DNA from: SELP01 sp035969385
Lineage (GTDB): Bacteria > Pseudomonadota > Alphaproteobacteria > Rhodobacterales > Rhodobacteraceae
Assembly: GCF_035969385.1 (NCBI RefSeq)
Contig: NZ_JAYKKJ010000006.1
Span: 62,001-126,000 of the forward strand
Direction: 5' to 3'
Length of the DNA stretch: 64,000 nucleotides
The translations under genes were made by a program, and so were the position numbers. The notes below the pieces were generated by a model. It made no database searches and had not been told where the DNA came from. It worked only from the letters and a program-made list of their open reading frames with translations. Shown piece by piece: positions 25,910 through 33,860 of this stretch. Every line of letters starts with the position of its first letter. The first letter of the stretch is position 1.

Positions 25910-27423
25910 TCCGCCGCCTCCTTCGTGGTCGCGAAGTCATCGGGGAAATGGGTCAGCGCCGACATCACCGGGAAGGGGGTGAACCCGCCAAGCGCGCACA
26001 GCGACCCGTCTTTCATCGTCTCGCACAGGTCGGTCAGGATCTCGACCGCGCCTGCGTCGCCCCGACCGATCCGGTCGATGGTTTCAACGCCACGCACTGC
26101 GCCGATCCGGCAGGGCGTGCATTTGCCACAGCTTTCCACGGCGCAGAATTCCATCGCGAAGCGCGCCATTTGTAGCATATCCGCCGAGTCGTCGAAAATC
26201 ACGACCCCGGCATGGCCGATCAGACCGCCCTGCCCGTCGAATTCCTCGTAGGCGAAGGGCGTGTCGAATTTCGACAGGGGCATATAGGCGCCCAGGGGGC
26301 CGCCGACCTGAACCGCCTTGACCGGGCGGCCCGTCGCGGTGCCGCCAGCAATGTCGTTGACCAGCTCGCCCAGTGGCATCCCAAAGGCGGTTTCGAACAG
26401 CCCGCCGAATTTCACGTTGCCCGCGATCTGGATCGGCATCGTGCCCTTGGACCGGCCAAGGCCGAAGTTGGCGTAGTGCTCGGCGCCCTTTTCAAAGATC
26501 ACCGGAACCGTGGCCAGGGAGATGACGTTGTTCACCACCGTCGGCTTGCCCAGGAACCCTTCGAGCGCCGGAAGCGGCGGCTTGGCCCGGACGATGCCGC
26601 GCTTGCCTTCGAGCGAGTTCAGGAGCGAGGTTTCCTCGCCGCAGACGTAGGCGCCCGCGCCGACCCGGATTTCCATGTCGAAGGCCCGGCCCGATCCCAG
26701 CACGTCGGCGCCAAGAAGGCCCCGCGCCCGGCCGATGCGGACGGCTTCGTTCATCACCTCGATCGCGTCGGGGTATTCGGACCGCAGGTAGACATAGCCC
26801 TTCGTCGCGCCCACGCCGAGGCCCGCAATCGCCATGCCCTCGATCAGGGTGAAGGGGTCGCCTTCCATGATCATCCGGTCGGCGAAGGTGCCGCTGTCGC
26901 CCTCGTCGGCGTTGCACACGATGTATTTCTGATCGGCCTTGGCCCCCAGAACGGTGTTCCACTTGATGCCCGTCGGGAACCCGGCCCCGCCACGGCCGCG
27001 CAGACCGGACTTGGTGACTTCCTCGACGATCTCGGCCCCGGTCATGGCGATGGCACGGCGCAGGCCGGACAGGCCGCCGTGCGCTTCGTAGGCGTCCAGA
27101 TCCAGCGGGTCGATCAGCCCGCAGCGGGCAAAGGTCAGGCGGGTCTGGCGGGCAAAGAACGGCATGTCCTCGACCGCGCCCAGCCCTTCCAGCTTGCCAT
27201 CCAGCAGCGCGGGAACGTCCGCGACAGAGACCGGACCATAGGCGCGGCGGCCCGCGTCGTCTTCGATCTCGACCAGCGGTTCCAGCCACAGCATGCCGCG
27301 CGACCCGTTGCGGATCACGGTCACATCGGCGCCGCGCTTGTCCGCCTCTGCCCGGATTGCGGCGGCGACATCATCGGCGCCAACTGCCTTGGCGGCGCTG
27401 TCACGGGGGACGTAGATTTTCAT
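25906..27423 (-). CDS. fdsB: Formate dehydrogenase beta subunit (NuoF-like, NAD and FMN)
   Basis: Diaphorase subunit that passes electrons to NAD. The 505 residues have an N-terminal thioredoxin-like 2Fe-2S domain remnant (about residues 1-90) and a NuoF-like core: the FMN/NADH site RGRGGAGFPTGIKW, CNADEGDSGTF, GAGAYVCGEETSLLNSLEG, and the 4Fe-4S ligands ESCGKCTPCRIG. It belongs to the fds operon and overlaps fdsG by 4 bp (ATGA). Gene order GB-DUF4287-A-D resembles that of Rhodobacter apart from the inserted small gene. Confidence 0.95.
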   Translation of the reverse strand: MKIYVPRDSAAKAVGADDVAAAIRAEADKRGADVTVIRNGSRGMLWLEPLVEIEDDAGRRAYGPVSVADVPALLDGKLEGLGAVEDMPFFARQTRLTFARCGLIDPLDLDAYEAHGGLSGLRRAIAMTGAEIVEEVTKSGLRGRGGAGFPTGIKWNTVLGAKADQKYIVCNADEGDSGTFADRMIMEGDPFTLIEGMAIAGLGVGATKGYVYLRSEYPDAIEVMNEAVRIGRARGLLGADVLGSGRAFDMEIRVGAGAYVCGEETSLLNSLEGKRGIVRAKPPLPALEGFLGKPTVVNNVISLATVPVIFEKGAEHYANFGLGRSKGTMPIQIAGNVKFGGLFETAFGMPLGELVNDIAGGTATGRPVKAVQVGGPLGAYMPLSKFDTPFAYEEFDGQGGLIGHAGVVIFDDSADMLQMARFAMEFCAVESCGKCTPCRIGAVRGVETIDRIGRGDAGAVEILTDLCETMKDGSLCALGGFTPFPVMSALTHFPDDFATTKEAAE

Positions 27424-27905
27424 GCGCCTGCCTCCGCCAAAAGGGTTTCAAGTTTCGCTTCGTCCAGACGGCCCACAACGCGATTGTCGACCATCGCCGC
27501 CGGGCCGCTGGCACAGAGGCCAAGGCAATAGACCGGTTCGATCGTCACATTGCCATTGGCCGTCGTGCCGTGCCATTCAAGGCCCAGCTTGGCCAGCGCC
27601 GCATCGGCAAGCGCCTTGGCCCCAACGGCCTGACAGGCCTCGGCCCGGCAGATTTTGACCACGTGGCGGCCCGCCGGAACCTCGCGGAAGTCGTGGTAGA
27701 AGGACATGACCCCGTGCACTTCCGCCTTCGAGATATTCAGCGCATCGGCAATCAGCGGCACGGCGGCCTGTGGCACATGGCCGTGGGCGTGCTGGATGGC
27801 GTGCAGAATGGGCAAAAGCGGCCCTTCAAGGTGCATCTGGCTGTCGATCAGGGCCTTAAGGTCCTCGACCGGCACCTGGGGCGCGGATGTGGATTGGGCG
27901 GGCAT
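27420..27905 (-). CDS. fdsG: Formate dehydrogenase gamma subunit (NuoE-like 2Fe-2S)
   Basis: Thioredoxin-like ferredoxin subunit of 161 residues that passes electrons to or from FdsB. The NuoE core is recognisable: HAIQHAHGHVPQAAV, HGVMSFYHDFR and the four 2Fe-2S ligands in CRAEAC and CLGLC. The ATG at 27905 is preceded by GAAGGAAGG. It is the first gene of the operon, and a 15-bp palindrome lies 77 bp upstream of its start. Confidence 0.94.
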   Translation of the reverse strand: MPAQSTSAPQVPVEDLKALIDSQMHLEGPLLPILHAIQHAHGHVPQAAVPLIADALNISKAEVHGVMSFYHDFREVPAGRHVVKICRAEACQAVGAKALADAALAKLGLEWHGTTANGNVTIEPVYCLGLCASGPAAMVDNRVVGRLDEAKLETLLAEAGA

Positions 27906-27981
27906 GGGTATCCTTCCTTCGCGAATGTGCGCCTTATCCCCTTCGGCGATTGATACTTCAATGTCGAATTATCGTTCTTTA

Positions 27982-27996
27982 ATAGATATTATCTAT
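27982..27996 (-). promoter_or_regulatory. Palindromic operator candidate upstream of fdsG
   Basis: A perfect 7-1-7 palindrome ATAGATA-T-TATCTAT that fits the LysR box T-N11-A. It lies in the AT-rich spacer before fdsG, in contrast to the GC-rich surroundings. Reading toward fdsG, a possible promoter (TTGATC, 17-nt spacer, TAATAT) overlaps it. The palindrome is seen directly; LysR recognition is inference. Confidence 0.55.
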
Positions 27997-28054
27997 CACA
28001 AATCCGCAGATCAAAGCCGACCGACCAGCCACCAGAACCGACCATTCCAACAGC

Positions 28055-28084
28055 AAAAAGGGGCGAAGCTTTCGCTCCGCCCCT
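28055..28084 (-). terminator. Rho-independent terminator after the acidic protein gene
   Basis: On the minus strand, a GGGGCG-rich stem of about 11 bp with one mismatch and a GAAA loop is followed by TTTTT. It lies 22 bp downstream of the stop at 28106 and separates this gene from the fds operon. Confidence 0.85.
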
Positions 28085-28105
28085 GTTACTCGAACGAACT
28101 TCGAC

Positions 28106-30361
28106 TTACCGTCCGGCTGCCATCCGCTGATCCGGGCGATAACGGGTATCGTCGGCGATCTGGAATCGGCCGTTGCGCACCTTGCTGATCCGGCCCTCGC
28201 GCAGCAGCGTGCCGAAGGACCGCAGCCCGTCTTCGCGGCTGAATTCCTCGGGCACGATTTCGCGGACCTTGTTCATGATCTGCGGGCGCGAGAAGTCGTC
28301 CATGCCCTCCACGAAAGAGGTATAGGCAGCAGCGGCTTCGAGCAGTTCAGCCAGCCCGTTTGCACCAACGCTTTCCGCGAATTCGGCAAAGTTGTCCGCC
28401 CCTGCCGTTTCACGCACGGCGGGTTCGGCCACCGGGCGACGCGGGCGAACCGGGGTCACCGGCGCGACCGCAGCGGCGGGGGCTGCCTGTTCGGGCGCGT
28501 CAACACGCTGCGACGCAACCAGCTTAAGCGGGGCCGGACGCGGACGTTCCGTGCGGCGCTCGACCGGACGCTCCGGCTTGACCGGGGCGGCAGGGCGGGC
28601 CGGACGGACAACGCGGCTCAGGTCCTCGCGGAAATTGCGCGCGGCCTTTTCGTCCTGATCGTCTTCGTCGCCCAGCTGACGGGCAGCCTCGGTTGCGGCG
28701 ACGGCGGCCTTGAGGTGCGAAATCGCTTCGCGGCGACGGCTGCCGTCGGGTTCGGACATCTGGGCATCGGCCCGGGACATCAGACGCGACAGGGCGTCGT
28801 CATCCGCCTCCGGCTCGCGCCCCAGCAGGGCCCGGCCCGGACGTTCCTTGGCGGCCACGGGGGCAACCTCGTCTTCGTCCTCGTCGTCATCGACAAGGTC
28901 GTTGTCTACGAAGGCGTTGGTCATCTCGTCGTCAAGATCATCCTCGTCCTCATAGTCATCGGACAGGGACAGATCTTCGTCCTCGGCGTCCTCATCTTCA
29001 TCCTGTTCGGCCTCGGCAAGATCGGCCAGCAGTTCGGCTTCATCCTCGTCCGACAGGACGCCGTGTGCGATGCTGTCATAGCTGGAAAACTCGTCGATCC
29101 CGTCAAGCGCGGCAAAGTCGATCCCCGACTCCTCGGCCTGATCCTCGACATCGTCCTCGGGCGCGTCCGGTGCAGAGGCGGCGGCGATAACGTCGTCAAG
29201 GCGGCCCTCGGCCACGGCGGCGTCATAGTCGCGGCGCGACATGCGCAGAACGCGGGCCGCGATTGCGGGCTGCGGAGCGGGCGTTTCGTCCAGATCCGAG
29301 TCCTCGGCATAGACGTCACTGTCGTCTTCGGCCTCGGCTTCGGCGCTCTCTTCTGTCAGGGTTTCCAGAACAAGGGGTTCCGCCTCGTCAACACTGTCTT
29401 CCGCGTCGAAGTCGGCAAGGCTGAAGGCGTCGATATCATCGCTATCCTCCGCCTCGACGTCGGCCACCGGTTTTTCCTCCGCGGTGTCCTCTGCGCTGGT
29501 CGCGGCCATGACGGCGGCAAGGCGCTCTGCCTCGTCGTCCTCAACCTCGGCCTCAGGCTCGACCATCGGTTCGACCGCGGCCTCTTCCTGACGCAGCAGC
29601 GCCTCTTCGAAGGCGTCGCTGAAATCGTCGCCGTCTTCGTCGTCAAAGCTATCGATCACGCCCGACGACAGATCTTCGGCAAAGTCCTCGGTTTCCGTCA
29701 CCGGGGCCGTGGACCGACCGACGACCGCGCGGATACGCTGCAACTTGGCGGCGACGCTTTCGCTGTCGGGGTGGGCGGGTGCCTCGGCAATGGTCGTGTC
29801 GATATCTTCCCAGATCTCGGCCGGTGCTTCCGCTTCGGCGATCTCTGCCTCCGGCGCCACCTGGGCCATTTCCGGCTCCGGCGCGACCTCGGGGTCGACG
29901 TGTTCTTCCACTACCGGACCGGCGGCCGCGAGCGGTGGGGCCTCATCGGCCCCGGCCCCCGGCCCGGCAATGGTCCCGGTATCAAAGGCCGTCGCCTCGT
30001 CTCCGGTATTCGGTGTCTGGGTTGCGGGAACCGAGGGCGCGGGCGGCATCGCCGGGGCCTCCGCCCGGACAGGCTCGGCCACGGGTTGCGGTGCGGCCTC
30101 CAGTGCGCCGGTTGCCCGCAGGACAAGGCCCGAGGATTCCATCCGCGCTTCGACCCGGCGTGCGATCTCCTTCTCGGCGATCCGCGCCAGCATCTCTGCA
30201 TCGGGGGTCGGGGGTTCTGCCCCGAAATATCTGTCATCCGCCGCCAGATCGCGGAAATACTCCGCGATGGCCTTCATCGTGTCGAAGGATTCATCGAATC
30301 CCTCGAGCGTGCACGAGAAGGTGCCATAGGAAACGGTAAGAATCTTATTCGATCCAACCAT
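28106..30361 (-). CDS. Large acidic protein with conserved-looking ends and a disordered centre; function unknown
   Basis: A 751-residue protein. Residues 1-60 (VGSNKILTVSYGTFSCTLEGFDESFDTMKAIAEYFRDLAADDRYFG) look folded, as does the last ~100 (DNFAEFAESVGANGLAELLEAAAAY...ADDTRYRPDQR), which resembles a helical/winged-helix unit. Between them are several hundred residues rich in Glu, Asp and Ala with runs such as DEDEDAEDEDLSLSDDYEDEDD, then a Pro/Arg-rich segment. No signal peptide or transmembrane segment is visible. Similar proteins in this family are sometimes labelled CheA, but I see no His-kinase motif. The ATG at 30361 (MVGSNK) is preferred. A terminator follows. Confidence 0.8.
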   Translation of the reverse strand: MVGSNKILTVSYGTFSCTLEGFDESFDTMKAIAEYFRDLAADDRYFGAEPPTPDAEMLARIAEKEIARRVEARMESSGLVLRATGALEAAPQPVAEPVRAEAPAMPPAPSVPATQTPNTGDEATAFDTGTIAGPGAGADEAPPLAAAGPVVEEHVDPEVAPEPEMAQVAPEAEIAEAEAPAEIWEDIDTTIAEAPAHPDSESVAAKLQRIRAVVGRSTAPVTETEDFAEDLSSGVIDSFDDEDGDDFSDAFEEALLRQEEAAVEPMVEPEAEVEDDEAERLAAVMAATSAEDTAEEKPVADVEAEDSDDIDAFSLADFDAEDSVDEAEPLVLETLTEESAEAEAEDDSDVYAEDSDLDETPAPQPAIAARVLRMSRRDYDAAVAEGRLDDVIAAASAPDAPEDDVEDQAEESGIDFAALDGIDEFSSYDSIAHGVLSDEDEAELLADLAEAEQDEDEDAEDEDLSLSDDYEDEDDLDDEMTNAFVDNDLVDDDEDEDEVAPVAAKERPGRALLGREPEADDDALSRLMSRADAQMSEPDGSRRREAISHLKAAVAATEAARQLGDEDDQDEKAARNFREDLSRVVRPARPAAPVKPERPVERRTERPRPAPLKLVASQRVDAPEQAAPAAAVAPVTPVRPRRPVAEPAVRETAGADNFAEFAESVGANGLAELLEAAAAYTSFVEGMDDFSRPQIMNKVREIVPEEFSREDGLRSFGTLLREGRISKVRNGRFQIADDTRYRPDQRMAAGR

Positions 30362-30509
30362 GTTTTGCTCGCTTTCTCCCCAGCCCAGCGACGTTTTGTT
30401 TACCAGCAATTGGTTCGCAATCGGGAACGGAATAGGGTTATTGGGGGTATTATTTCATGACCCTTTTGGGGAATGTCGCCAAATCGGGATCAATGGGGCA
30501 AAGGCGTAA

Positions 30510-31169
30510 ATGATTGTTTCATCTCGGGCCGCAGTAACGCTTGTCGGTGGAGGCCATTGTGGCCCAACGGATATTAACAGCGCCTTGCGCCATGCGCCAA
30601 ACCTCGTGGCTGCCGATGGCGGGGCCGGGCGAGTCCTTGCCGAAGGGCTGCGCCCCCTGGCCGTGATCGGTGACATGGACAGCCTGAGCGCAGAGGCGCA
30701 CGCGGCTTTTGCGGACCTGCTTCAGATTGTCCCTGAACAGGACACAACGGATTTCGAGAAGTGCCTGACCCGCATCAGCGCCCCCCTGGTCCTTGGGGTC
30801 GGGTTTCTGGGCGGCCGGGTGGATCACGAATTGGCGGTCTTCAACACGATGACCCGTCACGCCGGCCGGGCGATTGTCCTTCTGGGCAGCGACGATGTTG
30901 TCACGCTTCTGCCCCCGGCCCTGACGCTGGACCTGTCCGCCGGGTCGCGGTTGTCGCTGATGCCACTGGGCCCGGCGCGGGTCTGGTCGTCCGGCCTGCG
31001 CTGGGATCTGTCCGGACAGGACATGGCGCCGGACGGGTTCTTGTCTATCTCGAACGAAGTTGCCGGGCCCGTCATGTTGCGCTGCGAAGGGCCGGTCCTG
31101 CTGATCACGCCGCGGGCGGCGCTTGCCCCGGTTGTGGCTGCCGTGACAGGTGCCGTTCGCGGGCAATGA
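30510..31169 (+). CDS. thiN: Thiamine pyrophosphokinase
   Basis: Converts thiamine and ATP to thiamine diphosphate. The 219 residues show the family motifs LVAADGGAGR, VIGDMDSLS, EQDTTDFEKCL and LGGRVDHELAVFN, which make the ATP/Mg and thiamine sites. The C-terminal beta-sandwich domain follows. It is divergent from the acidic protein gene across 148 bp, and its 3' end overlaps the converging EamA gene by 65 bp. No TPP riboswitch is visible upstream. Confidence 0.9.
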   Translation: MIVSSRAAVTLVGGGHCGPTDINSALRHAPNLVAADGGAGRVLAEGLRPLAVIGDMDSLSAEAHAAFADLLQIVPEQDTTDFEKCLTRISAPLVLGVGFLGGRVDHELAVFNTMTRHAGRAIVLLGSDDVVTLLPPALTLDLSAGSRLSLMPLGPARVWSSGLRWDLSGQDMAPDGFLSISNEVAGPVMLRCEGPVLLITPRAALAPVVAAVTGAVRGQ

Positions 31170-32022
31170 TGTAAAGCCCGGCCCCGATTGTCACGCTGAT
31201 CCCAAGGGCGGCCGGCCCGTTGGGCAGATCGCGGAAGATCAGCCAGCCAATCAGCGTGCCAAAGGGGATCTCCAAGTATTGCATCGGCGCCAGCGTAGCC
31301 GAAGGCGCGAAGCGCAGGGACCACGTCATCAGCAGGTGCGCCAGCGTCCCGATCAGCCCCAGCGCCAGCACCATGCCCAGACCCACGCCGCCGACCCCGT
31401 CAAGCGACAGCGGCGGCCAGTCCGGAAAGATAATCGCGACCGGGCCCAGAACCGCGAGCGCCATCGCCCCCGACACCGCCTGCATCGAGATCGGGTCCAC
31501 ATCCTTGGCCATCATCCGCGTCACCAGCATGAAGCCGACAAAGGTCACTGCCACCCCCAATGGCAAAAGCGCGGGCCAGCCCACGGCGGCAAAGTTCGGC
31601 TGGATCACCAGAAGCGTCCCGACAAACCCCACCGCGCAGGCGCTCAGCCGGTGCGGCCCCACCTCTTCGCCCAGAAACAACCAGCCGGCCAGCAGCATCA
31701 GGAAGGGCATGACAAACGCAATCGCCAGAGCGTCCGCCAGCGGCAGATATTTCAGGGCGGAAAACATCATGGCGATCCCGGCGATATGCAGGACCGTCCG
31801 CACCGCGATCAGCGACAAAACCCTGCGCCCCACCGGAATGGGCAGGCGGAACAGCAAAGCCAGCGGAAACAGGAACAGGGCCTGCGCGCCGAAGCGGATC
31901 ATCACCATCGCGCCAACAGACATCACCGAGCCAAGCAGTTTCGCAATCGCGTCCCCCATGGGCGCGAGAATGCAAAACCCCACCATCAGGAGCATGCCAA
32001 GAAAGGGACGATCCGCCTGCAT
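31105..32022 (-). CDS. EamA-family (DMT) transporter, copy 1
   Basis: A 305-residue membrane protein with ten predicted transmembrane helices in two EamA repeats, the drug/metabolite transporter architecture. The first repeat contains YLPLADALAIAFVMPFLM and the second RFAPSATLAPMQYLEIPFGTLIGWLIF. Substrate cannot be assigned. The C-terminal tail (RQPQPGQAPPAA) is coded within the overlap with thiN. It lies 9 bp downstream of a paralog with matching motifs, so the two look like a tandem duplication. Confidence 0.87.
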   Translation of the reverse strand: MQADRPFLGMLLMVGFCILAPMGDAIAKLLGSVMSVGAMVMIRFGAQALFLFPLALLFRLPIPVGRRVLSLIAVRTVLHIAGIAMMFSALKYLPLADALAIAFVMPFLMLLAGWLFLGEEVGPHRLSACAVGFVGTLLVIQPNFAAVGWPALLPLGVAVTFVGFMLVTRMMAKDVDPISMQAVSGAMALAVLGPVAIIFPDWPPLSLDGVGGVGLGMVLALGLIGTLAHLLMTWSLRFAPSATLAPMQYLEIPFGTLIGWLIFRDLPNGPAALGISVTIGAGLYIIARERHLSRQPQPGQAPPAA

Positions 32023-32031
32023 GTTCGCAGG

Positions 32032-32970
32032 CTATGCGCGCCGCCGCCTTGGGGCAACCGCAGGAAGGGTCACCGACCCGCGCCGCGCGTTCACCCGTTC
32101 GCGATGGATGATGTAGAGGCCCGACAGGACGATGATCCCGATCCCGGTCCAGGTCAGCGCATTGGGGAAGTCACTGAAGATCACATAGCCAAGGATCGCC
32201 GCGCTGACGATTTCCAGATAATGCAGCGGCGCCAGCGTGGCCGAGGGCGCGAACCGCAGTGCGAAGGTCATCATCAGATGCGCCACCGCCGCCGCCGCGC
32301 CAACCCCGAACAGCCAGACCCACTCCAGCCCGGCGGGCATCTGCGGGTCCAGCGTCGGCCAATGGGTCCAATCTGCCACCACAAGCACCGGGATGCAGAT
32401 CACCATGGCGACCGTGGCCGTGTGATACTGCATCGCGACCGGGTGCATCTGGCGGCCAAGGCTGCGCGTGACCAGCATATAAGCGGCAAAGGAAAACGCG
32501 GTGCCCAGCGGGAACAGCGCGACCAGCCCGAAGGCCACGAGGCTGGGCTGGATCACCAGAAGCGACCCGCAGAACCCCACGACCGAGGCCCCGATCCGCC
32601 GCGCGCCCACCTCGTCGCCAAAGATGACTCGCCCGAGGATCAGCAGGATGAAGGGCTCGACAAAGGCGATGGCCAGCGCGTCGGCAATTGGCATGACCTG
32701 CACCGCCGCGACAAAGCAATAGGTCGACAGGATCAGGAACATCGCCCGCAGGATCAACCGGCCGAGAACCCCCGGCCCCATCCGCACCCCCTGCCCCATC
32801 CACAGGCAGACCGGCAGCATCAGCGCCGCCTGCACCACGAAACGGGCCGTGGTGATCTGGCCCACTGGCAGGGTCTGCGCGGCCAGCTTCGACGCCACGT
32901 CGATCAGCGGCGCGGTCACGCAGAAGCCCAGCATGAGGGCGACACCAAGAAGGATACGATCGCTATTCAT
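32032..32970 (-). CDS. EamA-family (DMT) transporter, copy 2
   Basis: A 312-residue membrane protein with ten predicted helices in two EamA repeats. Motifs ADALAIAFVEPFILL and RFAPSATLAPLHYLEIVSAAILGY parallel those of the downstream copy, but the divergence shows the duplication is old. The ATG at 32970 (MNSDRILLG) is preferred; upstream in-frame sequence overlaps the nitroreductase region and is not membrane-like. Substrate unknown. The two genes are close enough for one transcript, and might act as a pair or on different substrates. Confidence 0.87.
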   Translation of the reverse strand: MNSDRILLGVALMLGFCVTAPLIDVASKLAAQTLPVGQITTARFVVQAALMLPVCLWMGQGVRMGPGVLGRLILRAMFLILSTYCFVAAVQVMPIADALAIAFVEPFILLILGRVIFGDEVGARRIGASVVGFCGSLLVIQPSLVAFGLVALFPLGTAFSFAAYMLVTRSLGRQMHPVAMQYHTATVAMVICIPVLVVADWTHWPTLDPQMPAGLEWVWLFGVGAAAAVAHLMMTFALRFAPSATLAPLHYLEIVSAAILGYVIFSDFPNALTWTGIGIIVLSGLYIIHRERVNARRGSVTLPAVAPRRRRA

Positions 32971-33093
32971 GCCCCCCGGATAGGACGCGGGTTCGAGCCC
33001 GTCCATCCTGAAACCGACATCCCCGATCCCAAGTGATTGCACCGCGCCGATTTTCCGGCCACGATCCCGGCAACCACGGATCAGGAGACCCCC

Positions 33094-33786
33094 ATGTTCG
33101 CCCGCGAAAAGATCAACTATGCGCCGATCCCCCTGCCCGACCGCGCCGATATGACCGATGATCAGATGATCGCGGCGGCCCGTGCCTTCTATGACCAGAT
33201 GAAGAAACGGCATTCGGTGCGGGATTTCTGCGACCGGCCGGTGCCGCGACAGGTGATCGAGGATTGCGTGCGCACCGCCGGGTCCGCCCCGTCTGGCGCC
33301 AACCACCAGCCCTGGCATTTCGTGGCCATTTCAAACCCGGCGATCAAGGCGCAGATTCGCGCGGCTGCCGAGGAAGAGGAAAAGAAATTCTACGAAGGCG
33401 GCGGCGGCGACGAGTGGATCAAGGCGCTGGAGCCGATCGGCACGACAGCGGACAAGCCGCATCTGGATATCGCCCCCTGGCTGATCGTGATCTTCGCCCA
33501 ACGCTGGGGCGAATTCGATGACGGCACCCGCTACAAGAACTATTACGTCCCCGAAAGCACCGGGATCGCCACCGGGTTCCTTCTGGCCGCGTTGCATCAG
33601 GCGGGGTTGGTGTCGTTGACCCATACGCCCAATCCGATGAGCTTTCTCAACGACCTTCTGGGCCGCCCGAAGTCGGAAAAACCGATCATGATCGTCGCGG
33701 TTGGGCACCCGTCAGACGACGCGACCGTGCCCTCTGTCGCCAAGCTGAAGAAACCGCTGGCCGAGATCCTGACCGTCGCCGACTGA
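33094..33786 (+). CDS. Nitroreductase-family flavoprotein
   Basis: FMN-dependent oxidoreductase fold of 230 residues. FMN-binding features include KKRHSVRDFCDRPVP near residues 32-47, SAPSGANHQPWHFV, and the C-terminal VGHPSDDA. The central segment (GGGGDEWIKALEP, then YYVPESTGIATGFLLAALHQAGL) is typical of the iodotyrosine-deiodinase-like subgroup. The natural substrate is unknown. The ATG at 33094 follows CAGGAG; an upstream start at 33037 would add poorly coding sequence. Confidence 0.85.
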   Translation: MFAREKINYAPIPLPDRADMTDDQMIAAARAFYDQMKKRHSVRDFCDRPVPRQVIEDCVRTAGSAPSGANHQPWHFVAISNPAIKAQIRAAAEEEEKKFYEGGGGDEWIKALEPIGTTADKPHLDIAPWLIVIFAQRWGEFDDGTRYKNYYVPESTGIATGFLLAALHQAGLVSLTHTPNPMSFLNDLLGRPKSEKPIMIVAVGHPSDDATVPSVAKLKKPLAEILTVAD

Positions 33787-33860
33787 CCCGCCGCGACATA
33801 TCCCACCGTTGACACGCGCGGTTTGCCCGGCCAAAGGTCGGGCAACCTGACGGAGCACCG

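Noticed and set aside
28715..30460. 581-codon plus-strand open frame opposite the acidic protein
   Set aside because: It mirrors acidic codons as a repetitive Val/Leu/Arg-rich sequence; the minus-strand frame has a terminator and a sensible start.
30362..30509. Possible TPP riboswitch upstream of thiN
   Set aside because: The 148-bp leader lacks the CUGAGA and GAUNUG-type conserved core of the THI element.
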